Positions 1 through 11,800 of a DNA stretch of 64,000 nucleotides are shown in pieces. Under the pieces are notes generated by a model that saw only the letters and a program-made list of their open reading frames with translations, had not been told where the DNA came from and ran no database searches. Source of the DNA: Chlamydoabsidia padenii (Eukaryota > Mucoromycota > Mucoromycetes > Mucorales > Cunninghamellaceae). The position numbers and the translations under genes were made by a program. Within the stretch, counting starts at the first letter, position 1. Each line of letters starts with the position of its first letter. The stretch is taken from NCBI GenBank assembly GCA_025330725.1, contig JAIWND010000004.1:930001-994000 (forward strand), written 5' to 3'.

Positions 1-1546
1 TTAGTAGTATGAGCTTACCTTGATGATATTTTCTTTGTTTAGGTGGGACACCAATAATGGAAGGTGAGCTCCACTCTAGGTTTTCCAGTTGTAAAACAAA
101 AACATCATTAAGCAAGACCTGATCATCATCTACTGATGGAGATGGAAGTGCGAAAGAAAGAGAGTAAAATAAAAAAAAAGTGAACCCCAAACAAAATATA
201 CCCCTGAATTTTCAATCCCAGCACACATAACAGATCACGAAACTACTTACTATGAGTGCCACCGCCAAAGATGATGATACTGTCAATATCTCGATCTGTA
301 TATATAGTTACATAAAAGTAAGTATCCATATTATGTTGAGCTGTATTACATTTGTTCTTTTATGCCAATTACCTAAAACGGCAGAGTGACCGCTACGAGG
401 AGCAGGAATGTTGCCACCTGCAGTGTGGTTCCTCCATTTTCCAGTACCAGTATTGTACAGCATGATTTGATTCATTGATACAGGAAGAAGACTGTGGCTA
501 CCGGAAGGATCAGTAACGTTCTTCGCATATATCATTCCTCCAATAATAAGAATTTCTTCATTAGAAATCAATGTTGCCGTATGATCAATCCGAGGTGGAG
601 GATTGGCGTTATGAGCGACTGGCATAGTGTATGTCCAAGTCTAGAGGGAAAAAAAAGTTCAATGTCAGCTGCATTATGCGAAATATTTAAGCCCCGAAAA
701 TAACTCACGTTGGTATCAATCATGGCCCAAAGGCTATAATACGCAGTAGCAGATTCTTTATGGGTAGTCGAGTCACTAATACGGTAATAGATTTCTGAAA
801 CAGTTACGAATTGTCATCAATATGTAGCATTCTTTTTGATCTGGATCCGAAGCATGCTCTTACCTGACCCCACCCCACATCCAAATGCGGCCTTGGTAAT
901 CTGATGTAGCTGTGTGTTGTTTTCTGATGAAAGAAAAAAGTATTACCGTGACAAATTCCGAGAAAACAACCTTTTAATCATAATGACATAACATGTTGAA
1001 AGTGTAAAAGGGGCGTTTACCTTGGTGGCAAACTAGAAAGACCTTTTATCAAAGGCTTTGACCACGTATTCCATTCAGCATGATAAAAGTAGGTGGTGCT
1101 AATAGACTGGTTTCTATCATTAGGGTCTATGTCATTGAGTTCTGTTGCTCCTCCATTGACAATGAGACCTTTATTCCAGCAGGGAGCCGAGCCAAAATAT
1201 GCACGCGATTTGATTGGATGCGGTGTTTCAATGTTCTGCCAACTTGGTTCTGTAGCATCCCAAGCACTGTAAAGGTCCAATCTATAGATGTTGTTTAACA
1301 GTGTACCTGATGATGTTTCTCCGCCAAAACAAACCAAGAATCCTGTCAATATGATACAACCTAAACAAAATACCGAAAAAGATCAACTCGAGTGAGAAGT
1401 CAACTTTTATTTTCTCGAAAGATCATTGGTCTTTTACTGTTTGCCCATCGAGGTGTTGGTTTTATTCCATCATCAGCTGCTGAAAATATTCCATTTGCGA
1501 CAAGAGACAAAACGAGCAGAGCTGTTGTTGTAGTGTAGCGTTGCAT
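1..1546 (-). CDS. Secreted kelch-repeat (galactose-oxidase-like beta-propeller) protein, partial
   Basis: The start is the ATG at 1546. It gives an N-terminus (MQRYTTTTALLVLSLVANG) that looks like a signal peptide, so the protein probably enters the secretory pathway. Exon 1 ends near a PRWAN motif and the next exon continues into FLVCFGGETSSGTLLNNIY, a kelch blade. Further exons, joined at clean GTAAG/AG sites, carry more kelch signatures: QGRIWMWGG, then ILIIGGMIY with PAPRSGHSA, then SIIIFGGGTH. Kelch blades build a binding propeller, and no catalytic residues can be assigned. The gene runs off the left edge, so any C-terminal membrane segment is unseen. A second kelch gene at 20.7-22.7 kb has the same strand and layout. 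An alternative upstream ATG at 1712 would need an extra intron and is less attractive. Confidence 0.8.
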
Positions 1547-1993
1547 CCGTATACGTACACAGTAGGTGTGTTTCTGTTGAAATAAACTAGACCATCGTTT
1601 TCGTCAGTAATATATATATTTTTTGAAGTCGAAATCAATGAACTCACCTTGTATGATTAAAGTTTTCGATAATGGAACAGAAAAGTAAAAGAAAAACCAT
1701 TCTTGTCCTCATGTCCCCACCTCCTAGAAGAAAGATGTTATCATATATCAAAGTCCATGTGATTCCTTCTATATAACAATACTAGTCGGATGAATCATCG
1801 GTTCGCATAAATCAAAATCAAAATACCCCAGACATTGTATGAGTTCCTTTAAATTCAGGAACACGGAATTTCCTTTTTCAAACCCTGTGACTTAAGCGAG
1901 TCGGGATTTCAAAATTTCCTTTTTTCTTTTTCCACTTTGCTTTCAAGTCAATTCACCTTCCTCTTCCTCTTTTTTAATTTATTCTACTTTACC
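1547..1993. promoter_or_regulatory. Divergent intergenic region between the kelch gene and the MBIP-like gene
   Basis: This is shared upstream DNA for two divergent genes. It holds one copy of the recurrent element CGGGATTTCAAAA at 1902-1914, in sense orientation to the MBIP-like gene and about 90 bases before its ATG. A pyrimidine-rich leader follows, as is common upstream of starts in this window. No other gene is seen. Confidence 0.5.
1902..1914 (+). promoter_or_regulatory. CGGGATTTSAA element upstream of the MBIP-like gene
   Basis: CGGGATTTCAAAA lies about 80-92 bases upstream of the ATG at 1994. The same core recurs upstream of many other genes here. A promoter role is inferred from position only. 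Confidence 0.45.
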
Positions 1994-3271
1994 ATGAATT
2001 CTACTACTCCCACTTCTTCCGATCCCTATAACAATGCCAAAACTTCTTCTTCTATATCTTCTCACTCTTACTCTGAACCTTCTCCAATACTAACTACAGC
2101 CATTAAAGAAGAAGAGGAAAAGTTATCTGTATCCTGGCAAAAAGACCTGGCGGACTTCTTGACTGGTATTGGTTTGAACGAAACAAGACGATGCTTTGAC
2201 ACGGAACTACTGGTGCTATCACGTTATCATCAAAGTCAATTACCACAATCACTAGAAACATTGGTGGAGCGATTACTCAAGGCCTTGGAGCAACATGTCG
2301 CGGCAAAAGAAAAACTACTGGTTAATGGATCTTCACCCTCATCGACAAACGGCTTATTATACACCAAAAAGCGAAAACGACAACAAGCCGATGATAAAAA
2401 CAACTTGGATCTTGATGACAATGACGACTACGACAAGAACAATAGTGATTCAGACTATCAAGATCTTGCTAAGCAGTTGGATCCCGAACAGGTCCAGATC
2501 AGAGCTAGCGACAGCCAAGTACAACAACGCATCAATACCTATATTCAAGCTAAGCAACACGACGTGGATGTCAGCAATAGAACGGAATTCTTGAATCGAC
2601 CTGATCCAAAGGGGGAAGACGTAACATGTGCAAGGACGGATGCTCGTGAAATCAATCGGAATATTCAAATGAAGTTTGATATTGTCAACAATGAAGATGG
2701 TCCTTTGGCTCGATCTCTTGTATCTACAGCACCTGAACAACAACAAGAGCAACAACAAGAGCGACATCAAACCATGGCTACTATCATCGACAAGGAACGT
2801 AACAACAAGCATAACAAACAGGTGATGACAGAGGTGATGGAAGAAAGATTGGGTAACTTGGAATCACACCTGAATGTACAATTTGAACGACACTCGACAA
2901 AGCCTTTTACGTGGATGGAACGAATTAGTATTTTGGAAACAACATTGATGGATATTGAAAGAAAGTATCCTACTTGGGCTGCAGTACACTTTAATCAACC
3001 AAATCGAACTTACCCACCACCACCGCCAGTTACCTTGATCACCAGACCACCATCATTACCATCTAAACCTACTTCCACCAATGACACCTTGCCGCTTGAA
3101 AGGAGTACTGATTTTGTAGCTTCCCAAGTGACACCACAACAATCACAGCAACAGAATCAACATACTTTGAAACTCGTCGGACGATCCAACTCATCCTTGA
3201 CTCGCGCCGTTTTGGAACAGATCGAACGACAAAAGCAACTTCAACCATCGTCTTCACCCAACAAGTCTTAA
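1994..3271 (+). CDS. MBIP-like protein (MAP3K12-binding inhibitory protein family)
   Basis: Single-exon gene of 425 residues starting at the ATG at 1994; the frame is open further upstream but only from a TTG. Around residues 178-215 it carries RINTYIQAKQ, NRTEF and CARTDA, the pattern I recall from animal MBIP. A second conserved stretch, EERLGNLESHL then RISILETTLMDIERKYP, at about 282-326 is a predicted coiled coil. In animals MBIP is a subunit of the ATAC histone acetyltransferase complex, so a nuclear chromatin role is possible here, but that is inference by family. The rest is low-complexity: Ser-rich N-terminus, acidic Asp/Asn tract, Gln runs and a Pro-rich tail. It could instead be an unrelated coiled-coil protein, but the ARTDA block argues for MBIP. 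Confidence 0.62.
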   Translation: MNSTTPTSSDPYNNAKTSSSISSHSYSEPSPILTTAIKEEEEKLSVSWQKDLADFLTGIGLNETRRCFDTELLVLSRYHQSQLPQSLETLVERLLKALEQHVAAKEKLLVNGSSPSSTNGLLYTKKRKRQQADDKNNLDLDDNDDYDKNNSDSDYQDLAKQLDPEQVQIRASDSQVQQRINTYIQAKQHDVDVSNRTEFLNRPDPKGEDVTCARTDAREINRNIQMKFDIVNNEDGPLARSLVSTAPEQQQEQQQERHQTMATIIDKERNNKHNKQVMTEVMEERLGNLESHLNVQFERHSTKPFTWMERISILETTLMDIERKYPTWAAVHFNQPNRTYPPPPPVTLITRPPSLPSKPTSTNDTLPLERSTDFVASQVTPQQSQQQNQHTLKLVGRSNSSLTRAVLEQIERQKQLQPSSSPNKS

Positions 3272-4521
3272 ATATGGTTGCTTTATTCCTTCCTATTACT
3301 ATACTCCCCCCATCCCCTTATACATAGTTTAATTATAGTCACTAAATACCTAGTTAGAACCATGTCTTTGTCTTTTACTTTATTTTTTGACCATTTGTAA
3401 ATAAAAATATATTATCGTTATTACCATTATATATGATGATATTTATATTTATTAGAATCAAACTGTAGTGTAGTATGTGGTGTATTGTAATCATAGATTC
3501 TATTTAACAGGTCCCTCTTGAATAACGGGATTTAAAAGTTTTTGTTCCTGCATCAAATCGATCCTTGATTCCTGTCATTCTTTACCTATATCATAATCCA
3601 TCACATCAGGAAAACAAAAAATATGATTTGGCATGACAATAAAATGAGATCATGCAAGTAAGAAAAAGTAAAGCATGGGGTTGTTTTTACATTTTGTGAT
3701 TCCTCAGGACCGGAAACCTTAATCGGGAAACTCCGAAGTCGGATCTGAATGTAAGCGAATGGAAGACAAATGGGGAGAAGGGCAACATACATTATATTCG
3801 TTTCCATCCTAGAACAACACTATTTCTTTTGTTTATTAAGACAAATAATAATTTCATATAATATTCATATATCTAATCTAATTAACCCAAGTGAGGGAGA
3901 AGTGATCAACCATATGCTGTAATTTCGGGAGGAACTGGGATTCCTCTATCACCAAAAGTATGTGGGAGGGTTCATCTGTAAAAAAGAGAGAGAGAGAGAG
4001 AGAGATAAATCAGTATTAAGCATTAAAAAGAGTTTCACTTGATCATGGTCCGAGCGTTTTGGAGCATAAAGGTACTTGCAGTTCCAAAGAAGGGGAAAGT
4101 AATCCATCATGTCCATGTAGATACGACACAAATATGCACCGAGAATAAAACGGAGTATAAAGATGTGAAAAGAATTACCCAACCAGAAAGTGTCATTTTT
4201 ATGAGAAAAAGGGACCTATTGAAATCCCGACAATGATGTGGTCAACCGTCGGTGCGAAATCCTTTGGCCCAATCAAATGCTTCTGGATTTGATTTGCGAC
4301 TTTTATATTTTTCTTTTTGACCCAGTTCCATTTCTTTCTTTCTCTTTTTAATCCACCTCATTATATTCATCATAAAAGATAGTCTTTGTTGGAAAAGAAG
4401 AACACACAATATACACGCTACTTATCACAATATATAATCTTCTTCCTCTTCTTCTTTACTTTAATTACATACTCCATTTTATTATTCTGTCACTCTTCCC
4501 CTCTCTTTTTATTGTGTCATC
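3272..4521. other. Intergenic region, possible small minus-strand gene unresolved
   Basis: No confident gene. CGGGATTT cores occur at 3526 (plus) and 4222-4229 (minus orientation). Downstream of the second, on the minus strand, there is an ATG near 4198, a pyrimidine tract ending in TTTACAG near 3979 and short peptide-like stretches. I could not assemble one uninterrupted frame. A (GA)n tract lies at about 3987-4004. The last 150 bases are the pyrimidine-rich leader of the KH-domain gene. Confidence 0.35.
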
Positions 4522-7454
4522 ATGGATTCCTCTGAACAACAAGTCCCTATCTCTGATCTTCCTCCTTCTGCCCAACTTGCTCGCCTCCATGCTCAAGCCA
4601 AGTCTGAAGTAGAAGAACCTATTGTGCCAAGCCGAAATGATCCTGTTGTTGTGGAAAACTCAATGTTTGCTGAACCCTTAATTGCTGGCGACTATCCAAC
4701 TCCTATTGGTCAACCTGTGAAGAAACCTGCTGCCACTACGGCACCACCCAAGAAGAAGGATAACAATTTGGATCTGTCTTCTGAATCTGCTTTCCCAACA
4801 TTATCTACATGCTCTCCACGTCCTCCTGTGATTGCTCCTGGTTGGTCATCTGCTGCTTCTCGTATCAAAAGTCGTCCTGCCACTACTCAACAACAAAAGA
4901 AGCGCGCTCCTGCTTCTGGTGGTACTTCTTCCAACGGTCCTTCTATTACCGACGTGTTGGAACTTCCTGCCAATCAACAAATCTCTAATCAAGCTAATAA
5001 ACCTTTAGGCTTCAAAAGTGCTGCTGATGTGATTCAACAAGTGATTAACAGGACTGGTACAAACATCATCGCCTCCACTAATCGGTCTGGTACTACTACC
5101 TTCTTGATTCAAGGTGCTACTTCTGATGTTGCCAGAGCTAAACGTGAATTGGTATCCGGATTGGTGGTCAAGGTAAGAGAAGGGAGAAAGAAAAAAAAAA
5201 AAAGAGGCGAAATAGGATGTAAGAATAAGATTGATATACTAACAAAACCCATTGGATATTATGATTTATTAGAATACTGTTGAAATGGCTATCCCTGCTT
5301 CTGTCCGTCGCTTTATCATTGGTACCAAGGGAAAGACTCTTCAGCAAATCGAACAAGTCTCCAGCACACGTATCAACATTCCTCCTCGTAAAGATGATGA
5401 ACTCTTGGATGATGAAAATGATGAAACTGTCAACCTTACCATTGTCGGAGATGTCGCCGGTATCAAAATCGCCAAGGCTGAAATTCAAAAGATCGTGGGC
5501 GAAAAGGTAATTAACAAAAAAAAAAAAAAAAAAGTTGATGGCATAGGGGCATACTAAGGAAAAGCAGCTTTACTAACATATACTTGTCTTCTTCTTCTGT
5601 GATAGGCTGCGAAGCATACTCTCAAATTGGACCAATTCGACCCTAGATTCCACTTATTCCTTGCTGGTCCTCAAAACTCTACTATCAATGCTTTGGAACA
5701 AGAACACCAAGTCAAAATTCAATTGCCTTCTTTTGTCAACGTCAATGAAATCGAACAAGCTGACTATGTCAAATACCCCATCTTGGTAATCGGTGACAAG
5801 GAAAACGTGGAATTGGCTAAACAAGCTTTGGAATCTCACTACAAGGAATTGCAAAAGACGACTCGTACTGCTGCCATTGGAATCCCTAAACGTCAACACA
5901 AGTACTTTTTGGACAAGAATGGTGCTACTGTCAAGGAAATCTTGGAAAAGTCTGGCTGTACTGTGGAATTGCCTGCCTTGCATGATGCTTCCGAGAATGT
6001 GACTATCCGTGGCCCTGAAAAGCGATTGATCAATGGGCTCGCCTTGGTGATGGAAATGGCTCAAGCGGTGCACGTGAATGTCCTTGATTTGACTGATTTA
6101 CACAAGAATGCTGCCAACCCTTTACAACATGGTCAACACATCATCACTTATTTGGTGCACAAGGATAGCTTGAAGGTTATCGAAAATGAACATCGTGTCC
6201 AAATCGGCGTTCCTCGTGGTCAAGAATTGGAAAAGTCGGCCTCTTTGGAATTCGTCAGCAACAATGAAACCAATGCCTCTGAAGCCTACAAAGCCGGTTA
6301 CGACCTTTGCCATGCTTTGGTTCCCGAACACTTTGCTACAGTCGAAATCGAATCTCACCTCCACCGTCATATCAACTTGCGTCGTGCCAAACAAGTCCAA
6401 AGCATCAAGTCTCGTCATGGTGTGGCTATTCTCTTCCCTGACGAAAAGACTGACTCTTCCAAGGTGTTGGTGGTCTTTGAAAACAAGCACAGTGAAGGTG
6501 AAGCGGTGGGTCCTCAAGATGCTCTGAACGCTGCTATCGCCGATTTGCAAAAGATGGCTGCTGACTCTTCTGACATTGTAAGCAAGTCTATCTCTGTGCC
6601 TGCCAAATATCATTCCTTGATCAACGGTCCTCGAGGAACTACACTCAATGCTATTCTTGGAGGTGATGAAACCACTGTGACAGTCCGATTTGGAGGTGCC
6701 CATGAAAACGATATTGTCATTCGTGGTTTGAACAGCGAAGTAAAGCGTGCTATCAATGAAATCGAAAAGATTCATGTAGCTGCCAAGAACAATGATGTAA
6801 GTAATATATAATTGTATAGGAGTGGTTTTATGGTCTCATACTCACTTTTTTTTTCTTCTTTTTTAATACTTGTAGTTTATCACCTCTTATACAGCCGAAT
6901 TCACCATTCCTACTACGTACTCTGCTCATGTCATTGGCAAATCAGGTGTGAACATCAACAAGCTCAAGGAAGATTTGGGTGTCAAGATCGACATTGGGGA
7001 CAACAGCAAGGCTGAAGGTGGATTTGAAGCCGTCAAGAGCAAAAAGTCCAAGGATCAAGTGGTCAAGGTGGTGATTCAAGGTATCAAGGTTAATGTTGAA
7101 GCTGCCAAGGATCGTGTCTCTGCTCTGGTGGCTACTTTGGCGGATCAAGTCACTCTGAATTTGAATGTGCCCAAAGAATTCCATCGATTCTTGATTGGAC
7201 CCAATGGCCGCTATGTTAAGAAACTGGAGGACAAGTATAATGTCTTTGTGAAATTCCCTCGTGGCAACAATATGAATGGCGATGAAAGTCCTATTCCTGG
7301 TGGAAGTCCTGATGTGATCACTATTCGTGGTGGTAAGAAGGATGCTGCTGCTGCCAAGGAAGAACTCACCGAATTATACGAGTACGAACGGGATGAACTG
7401 ATCAAACGCAAGGAACGTGAAGCCAACTACCGCCAAGCCGAAGAAAAACGAAAA

Positions 7455-7485
<31 letters not shown>

Positions 7486-7514
7486 CTACAACTCCTACCG
7501 AAGAAACCATCTAG
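4522..7514 (+). CDS. SCP160: Multi-KH-domain RNA-binding protein (vigilin/Scp160 family)
   Basis: Four exons (4522-5172, 5273-5506, 5606-6796, 6876-7514), with all intron junctions in phase 0, give 904 residues. KH domains bind single-stranded RNA through a GxxG loop. Clear loops are visible in IIGTKGKTL, VIGKSGVNI and LIGPNGRYV, with more divergent ones in FLAGPQNST, FLDKNGATV and LINGPRGTT. The N-terminal 110 residues are disordered and Pro/Ala-rich with a short FPTL-like motif. The C-terminus is a charged helix ending in an Ala run encoded by a GCT repeat. Vigilin proteins associate with polysomes and the ER and affect mRNA localisation and ploidy in yeast; that role is carried over from the family. 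Yeast Scp160 is longer (about 1,220 residues), so this form has fewer recognisable domains. Confidence 0.88.
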
Positions 7515-8117
7515 TTAGACCCCTTTATCATTATTATTGTTATTTATTCTATATCATTTTTATTGTATGCACACACACACACACATTTTTGATTACCCTT
7601 TTCTCTTCTTCACTTTTGTGGTGCTTCCTCTCTTATATTTGATTTAATCTTCTACCACCGTTTGATGTCTTTGTTGTATCTATTCCTTATCTTTCTTTTA
7701 GTACTTATCATTTAGATTATAGCAGAATGGATCTTTTTTTGTTTTTGAAAGCGGTGGAAATAAAAAAAAAACATTCATGCATGAAAAAACTAAACGGGGC
7801 GGGGTGATTCATGCAACAATATCATTTTATTAGTTAATGGATATGCCATGTAAAATAAATCTGATGACTAAACTATGGATGGATGGGCGGGAATATGAGT
7901 GGACGGATGGATTCGATACATTGGATGGATGGATGGATGGATGAGTGGATGGATGGGTCTTTGGTGGGGTGGGGATCAATGGCTGGTGGGCTTCCAAGCG
8001 TCACTGCGGAGTTTGAAGCAAAAAATTTGACCTTTGTTTATTTGATTGGACCCATTTTATCCCTTCTTCTCTTTTTTATTAGATCAATCCTTCTTCTCTC
8101 ATCCACTTCTAGCACCA
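7515..8117. other. Intergenic region with CA and TGGA microsatellites
   Basis: Contains a (CA)n tract at about 7568-7586 and a degenerate TGGA/TGGATGGA array at about 7873-7957. The pyrimidine-rich leader of the eIF3i gene follows. No gene is seen; an open frame through the TGGA array is low-complexity only. Confidence 0.6.
7873..7957. repeat. TGGA-rich microsatellite
   Basis: Degenerate TGGATGGA repeat 160-245 bases upstream of the eIF3i ATG; possibly length-variable. Confidence 0.85.
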
Positions 8118-9297
8118 ATGAGACCCATCTTGTTACAAGGTCATACACGTTCTTTGACTCAAATCAAATATAACCGCGAAGGTGATTTACTCTTTTCGGT
8201 GTCCAAAGACAAGGTCTGTAATGTTTGGTATTCTCACAACGGTGAACGTCTTGGTACCTATAATGGACACGTCGGTAGTGTATGGACTGTCGATGTAAAC
8301 TGTAAGTTGACCTCAATGATGCAAAATATGAATACTATCATAACAAATGGGGAGATTTACTAATAATTCCTTAAACTTCTCTTCTCTGATATATTTGTAA
8401 ATATAGCATCTTCGACCATGGTGGTAACTGGATCAGCAGACAACACAGCCAAGTTATGGGAAGTACAAACGGGACGATGCCTTAAATCCTGGGAATTCAA
8501 GACGGCGGTCAAACGTGTGGAATTCAGCGAAGATGATACAATGGTGCTATGTGTGACGGAAGAACGTATGGGTTATGCGGGTACCATCACGGTGTTGCCA
8601 GTCAACCCCGATGTGAATGCTCATCAAGCTAACGAACCTCTGGTACAACTCGTGAATCAACAAGGTAACTCCAAGGCGGTGGTGGCTGGCTGGTCTTATC
8701 TCAACAAATACATCATCAGTGGTCATGAAGATGGCTCACTCTGTCAATGGGATTGGAAAGCGAATCAAAAACTCAACTCGGTCAAGGCCCACGACGAACT
8801 CATCTCTGACCTCCAATTCAGCCCTGACCACACTTACCTTATCACCTCCTCTAAGGACAAGACGGCCAAGATCTTTGATGTCGACACTCTGGAAGAAAAA
8901 AAGTCCTTTTCGACCGATACTCCTTTGAACTCGGCGTCATTGACTCCTAAATTCCAAGAATTCGTGATTGTGGGTGGTGGACAAGATGCCATGAATGTCA
9001 CCATGACCTCTGCTCGTGCTGGGAAATTCGAAAGCCGGTTTTATCACAAGATCTTGGAAGAAGAAGTTGGTCGTGTACGTGGTCACTTTGGTCCTATCAA
9101 TACAATTGCTGTGCATCCTGATGGAAAAAGGTAAGAGGTGGTCTAGTGATGATGATGGTTAATACAGTTACTGATTGATTTTATTTTATTTTTTAATATT
9201 TTTTAAAAAACATAGTTATTCCAGCGGTGGTGAAGATGGTTATGTCCGGGTTCATCACTTTGATCCTGATTACTTTACCTTCAAAATGGACGCATAG
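8118..9297 (+). CDS. TIF34: Translation initiation factor eIF3 subunit i (WD40 protein)
   Basis: Three exons (8118-8301, 8407-9130, 9216-9297) give 329 residues, near the usual length for eIF3i. It opens with [19 protein letters not shown], the conserved eIF3i start, followed by WD40 blades ([38 protein letters not shown]). It ends with [15 protein letters not shown], the typical eIF3i tail. It is a propeller subunit of the eIF3 complex that binds the 40S ribosome during initiation and acts in the cytoplasm. The last intron splits a Ser codon. Nothing is missing. Confidence 0.95.
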
Positions 9298-10451
9298 ATA
9301 TCTACATAGTCATACATTCTTCCCTTTTTAGTTTAGCTTTACCTCCACCCTCTTTTTTTTTTTATCAATCCACATGTACTTTGTCTTTTTTTTTTTTTTT
9401 ACTCTTCTTTGTCATATCAACCTCATCACTTCCTCATCATATACAAAGACGTTATATATACTTATACACAAATGTTTCCGCAAATCGTAATAATAAAAAA
9501 CTAAATCTTACTATTTGGATTCTTAATATTTGTCTCATTATGGACCAATATTCTAGGCATACATGTCCAGGAGGTCGTGTTCTGACAGTTTCTTTTTTGG
9601 GTCAGCCTTCATAATCATGCTCTAATACTATGCTAATCTTTTCCCTTTATGAATTACATTCTGCACGGTACATATGGTATTACTAAAGCAGAAGTTGTCT
9701 GTAAGGATAACATATATACACAACTTGCATGAAGCCGATTCTCTGTCGGGGTCGGAATTATACACCCAGGGTTCAATGACAAAGCATTTCAACCATGAAT
9801 AGAATAGCACGTGAATGACCTTACCAGCTTTTCAGGGGCCAGTTAAAACTTTGCAAAAAGTCAATCGGCGATTGAAATATTTGTTTCTTCTTATTTGGTG
9901 TATGGGAAAAAGGATGATCTGGGTCGAATTAGCCAATCCACGCATTCTCTCCGAGACATGATTCATAGAAAAAGCTTAAATGTAAAAGTACCATCTCCAT
10001 CACGTTGTTTTTCAAGATGCTACTAAGGATTGAGAGCATGCTGTCATGATCAAAGAATCAGTAACAAATTGTGTAACCCCACATACCTGAGGTTTCCCAG
10101 TCAATGTCGTTTCTCTCGATAGTTTTTTCGTCCAATACCTAGTAGTAGTACTTGGTAATAAAAGTAAACATGCTGCCTTGTCTAAATAAGCTCTCTCTCA
10201 TTGATGATCATAAAGAAGAATTTGAACTAGAGGTGTCAAAGTCAAAAAATAGCATGTAGTGTTAGCCCCTTAAATTTTCGGCATTAGAATTTAGATGTGA
10301 GTTTGAGTGAGTCAGAGCGCTAATGAAAAAAAAAAAAAAAATTGACAGGAGACTGCTTTCTATTTTTTTAAGTGGTGTCAAAGCGAAAAAAATAAGATTT
10401 CCTTCTCTTTTACTTTATTCTCAATCTTACATTAATTCACTAAACACTATC
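9298..10451. other. Intergenic region without a recognised gene
   Basis: About 1.15 kb between eIF3i and DAHP synthase. It holds poly-T tracts after the eIF3i stop and a degenerate copy of the recurrent element near 9866 (GGCGATTGAAATAT). A pyrimidine-rich leader lies ahead of 10452. Short open frames here have no recognisable content. Confidence 0.5.

Positions 10452-11800
<1,349 letters not shown>

Noticed and set aside
1937..1993. Upstream extension of the MBIP-like frame as a signal peptide
   Set aside because: It begins at TTG and is just the translated pyrimidine-rich leader; the first ATG is at 1994.
3600..4200. Small minus-strand membrane protein gene
   Set aside because: An ATG, an upstream CGGGATTT copy and one acceptor are present, but no splice combination gives a convincing product.
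6122..6775. 217-codon minus-strand frame opposite the KH-domain gene
   Set aside because: Antisense shadow of a strongly supported exon with KH motifs.
7883..8173. Open frame through the TGGA repeat before eIF3i
   Set aside because: Low-complexity translation of a microsatellite; the real gene starts at 8118 in another frame.
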